Of a DNA stretch of 64,000 bases, positions 61,128 to 64,000 are shown piece by piece (the first letter of the stretch is position 1; each line of letters opens with the position of its first letter). The notes under the pieces were generated by a model. The model was not told the DNA's origin, ran no database searches, and saw nothing but the letters and a program-made list of their open reading frames with translations. The position numbers and the translations under genes are program-made. The DNA is from Coriolopsis trogii (lineage: Eukaryota; Basidiomycota; Agaricomycetes; Polyporales; Polyporaceae), in assembly GCA_020543525.1 (NCBI GenBank), contig JAHYIO010000001.1:3286001-3350000 (forward strand). The letters are read 5' to 3'.

Positions 61128-63806
61128 ATGCCCTACGCCGGTCCCTCAGACGCTGCCACCGCGACCGCGACACGCCCCTCCACCCACCACCACCGTCGCA
61201 CCCGTTCATCCGGCAACTTCTCTGACGAGCGTGGCCCCGGTGCCTTCGCTGGCCTCGGGCAGCTCCCCCGTCTCAACAAGAAGGCCGTCTTCCACATCAA
61301 CGACAACGACGACGACAATGCAGACGACAACGACCGCCCCTCATACCCCTCTTATCCGCCCTCCTTCTCCCCCCTCAACTCCCTCCGCCTCTCCATGAAC
61401 GCCGGCAAGTTCTCCCCCTCCATCGAACCGCCCCCTCGTATCGAGATACCCCCCTTTGAGTCCTCCGCCGCAGTCCCCTTCCCCAAGTCCTCTCCCAACC
61501 AATCTCCCATAGGCCCTTCTCCATTCTTTCTCTCCTCCTCCCGCTCATCCTCCAAGACCCCATCTTCCTCTCTCCCTCGCACTCCCTCCAGTCCCATCAT
61601 CCTTTCCAACGGCAAGCCCCTGAAGAGCTCCCTCAAGTCTTCCGCTTCATCTCCTAACATCTCAGATATGCCAATTAAGCACATGCGGGCTCAATCCGCT
61701 CCTTCAACGCCAAGTGTCAACAAAAACGTTCACTTTGCGGAGAAGGACTCCGGTCTGGAGATGATCCGTGTTTTCAACCGCACTGGCAAGCCCGCTTCTC
61801 TCTCGAAGCCTTCTGGCGAGGAGACCGAGACAGAAACGGAAGCAGAGAACAATTCATACCCATTCCCTGTTCTTTCCTCCTCCTCAATGTCCTCCGTCGC
61901 CGCAACAACGCTCGTGCACGAAATCGACACAAGCCCAGAGCGGACGAACCCAGTGCCAAAGACGAACCCGTCGCCCTATGCCAACGTCCTCCTCGAGACC
62001 CTCTCGCTCCCCAAGACTCGGCCCCCAACCCTCAGGGGCACCATTCTCGTGCGCAATATCGCGTTCGAGAAAACGGTGGCGGTTCGTTTCACTCTCGACG
62101 ATTGGCAGACCACCAGCGAGGTAATGTGCAAGCACGTCGTCAGCTTGCCCGGCCTCCCGCCCCCGTTCCCTCGTGCCCGCACGATGGGCGATGTCGCAGG
62201 GGGCATCGCGACCGGTCAGCCGAAGGAAGACGAGTCGAAAGAGTCCGCAGGCCCGGCTTGGGATCGTTTTAGGTATGTGTAGATCGTCGCTCACCGTCTT
62301 TGGATATCCGGCTCAGATCGCCGCACAGCTTCACGATCCGTCTTGAAGACTACGAGGCTAAGCTCGCTGATCGCACCCTTTATCTCGTCGTCCGGTATAA
62401 CCCCGGCTGCGGCGGTGAGTGGTGGGACAACAACGATGGTGCCAACTACCGAGTCGGCTTCCGGCGCGCAGCCGCGTCCCCTCTTCCGTCCCCCGCGATC
62501 GGCGTCGCCCACTCTCAGCAGCGGACGTTCAGCGCTCCGAGCACCATGAGGACCACTCCGACGACTGGCTTCGTCAGCCCTCACACTCCGTCAACACGGC
62601 AGCTTGCTCCAGCTCCCCCTCAGCTCACGAGGAGTCTATCATCACCCTTCCCGTCAATCGCGCCATCCTTTATCGCAGGGGAACACGAGAAGATGAGCGA
62701 ACGAGGACTGGGCTCGCCGACAGCGGCTTATCTCTCGCGCAAGCTGAGTCTGAGCAATTATGTCGCGCCTTCCGCCTCCGCGCAAGCTTCGTCATCTTCA
62801 ATGGTCACTCCTCCCACCACGCCTCCCGGCACCGTTCGTATGCGCAGTGCGAGCCTGCCCGCCGAGGCTGGTCTCAGTGCGGACGAGCCCAAGGATGCTG
62901 CGAAGAACGCCGATAACGAATCTGATGGGAAGACCACAAGTGCAACGCGGCCACCACTGCTCTATCGCAATACGATTGTTCAGGGCCATCCCGCCACCGC
63001 TGTCGAGCCTGCTCCCGATCCGTCGTCGTCAACGTCGGGCGCGTGGCGCTCGCCGTCGCCGTCCGCTGACTCTCCCCCGGTACTGTCGCCGCTGTCGTCG
63101 ATACCTGGACCGTCAGTGAGTGCGTTAGCCGCACAGGCGAAGTCGCTCAGCTCGCCGTCTTTTATGGCAGGCTACCAACGGCCTCAGCTGTTGAGCCCGC
63201 CGCGGTCGAAGGACAGTAGTCCTGTCGCGAGCGGGAACACGAGTCCGAGACGTCCAGGCAGCCCGGAGAAGCTGGGTAGATCTACTCTGGGGCTGGAAGT
63301 CGCGACGGCGCCACCGGAGATCGTGAAGGCGGACTTGAGCGACGACTCGGATTCGGACGACGACGATACGAACAGCGAGGCGTCGGCTACATCTGTCGCC
63401 TCCCTCACCCATGCCGTGAGGGAACTTGGGCTGAACATTGCACCCAATGCTACGGCGAACGCGAACGCGCGGGTGGACACGAGCGACCCGACGTATGCGG
63501 CGTTGCTGAGGACGTGGTGCTTTGCGCAGAGCTCGCCGCCTGCGCCGACCGCAGGCGCAACATCGTCGAGTGCGTCGGGCACGTCGAGTCCTAACAGGAC
63601 GCCCGCGGCGGCGTCGGCAGCTGCGGCGGCTAAGAGTGGGGAGACGACGCCGAAGGTTGGCTTTGGGGTCGGTGCAGGGTATGGGTTCCCGGGGTTTAGC
63701 TTTGGGTTGCCGGAGCCTGGCATGGTTGGAGGTGAGCATCGCTGTCTCGTTGACGTTTTCGCCTTGAGGCTAAGGGTTTGGCTTTTTTGCAGCGCATATG
63801 CGGTAG
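61128..63806 (+). CDS. Glycogen-targeting regulatory subunit of protein phosphatase 1 (CBM21)
   Basis: Tethers PP1 to glycogen to activate glycogen synthase (GAC1/PIG1/PIG2 group). ATG 61128; exon 1 ends at 62272, a 44-nt intron is removed, and exon 2 runs 62317 to about 63736. A last short exon after the CAG at 63790-63792 gives stop TAG at 63804-63806. If that intron is kept, the frame stops at 63865. Residues about 198-203 (NKNVHF) fit the PP1-docking RVxF motif. CBM21 spans about 282-435: LRGTILVRNIAFEKTVAVRF, FTLDDW, then across the intron FTIRLEDYEAKL and the sugar-binding WWDNNDGANYRVGF. The rest is Ser/Pro-rich and probably disordered, with many likely phosphosites. It is larger than average because of the long C-terminal low-complexity tail. 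Confidence 0.88.
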
Positions 63807-64000
63807 ATCGTAGATGTCTCTCCTTCCCTTCCCTCTCGGCGGTCGGGCACGCGAACCCGACTTGAGGCACCCTTGGAGACCGAAGCGGACGAATTGCGAC
63901 GCAATGCGGAATATGGGTCGTGCTCGTCTCATCGTTGAGCCCAAACGCTGATGATGGCGGTCGACCTTCTCCTCTGTATATGCTATATCTATCCTTATCT

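Noticed and set aside
1..64000. CRISPR arrays, bacterial operons or phage modules
   Set aside because: The window is eukaryotic (spliceosomal introns throughout), and no regularly spaced direct repeats were seen.

Overview
This is nuclear DNA of a filamentous basidiomycete. Genes are dense and cut by many 45-70 bp introns with GTRNGY-type donors and NAG acceptors, overall GC is high, and several gene families (an Agaricomycete-type Zn2Cys6 regulator pair, a DUF6533-like membrane protein, a single-pass surface protein) are typical of Agaricomycetes. A polypore is my guess; species is not determinable from sequence alone. Exon coordinates quoted below were derived by hand from splice signals. 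Reading frames were summed to a whole number of codons for EPT1/CPT1, the first transcription factor, all five DUF2235 genes and the esterase.

Layout. 0-18 kb is a block of five minus-strand genes: histidyl-tRNA synthetase (cut by the left edge), a CDP-alcohol phosphotransferase (EPT1/CPT1 type), two tandem Zn2Cys6 transcription factors that share micro-exons, and a Ppo-type fatty acid dioxygenase/P450 fusion. 19.6-36.7 kb is a plus-strand tandem array of five DUF2235 (Tle1-like alpha/beta hydrolase) genes, with one DUF6533-like membrane protein gene between copies 1 and 2. 37-50.7 kb is mixed: a WD40 fragment, a chitin deacetylase-like CE4 protein, an alpha/beta-hydrolase esterase, a single-pass surface protein, a small uncharacterised ORF, an intron-containing tRNA-Ala(UGC), and a GH28 exo-polygalacturonase-type gene. 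50.7-61.1 kb has no gene I can support. 61.1-63.8 kb encodes a CBM21 glycogen-targeting subunit of protein phosphatase 1.

How the genes may relate. The most striking object is the five-copy DUF2235 array, divergently oriented to the oxylipin-forming Ppo gene across a 1.7 kb shared upstream region. EPT1/CPT1 (phosphatidylethanolamine/choline synthesis) lies 9 kb further on. DUF2235 includes bacterial phospholipase effectors and Ppo enzymes oxidise free linoleate, so a lipase-to-oxylipin neighbourhood is an attractive but unproven inference. Exon arithmetic in the array shows two subfamilies that arose with clean intron losses. Other notable points are a 5-nt micro-exon carrying part of the GH28 NTD motif, a GC-AG intron in EPT1/CPT1, and a dual-start histidyl-tRNA synthetase with a mitochondrial-type presequence.
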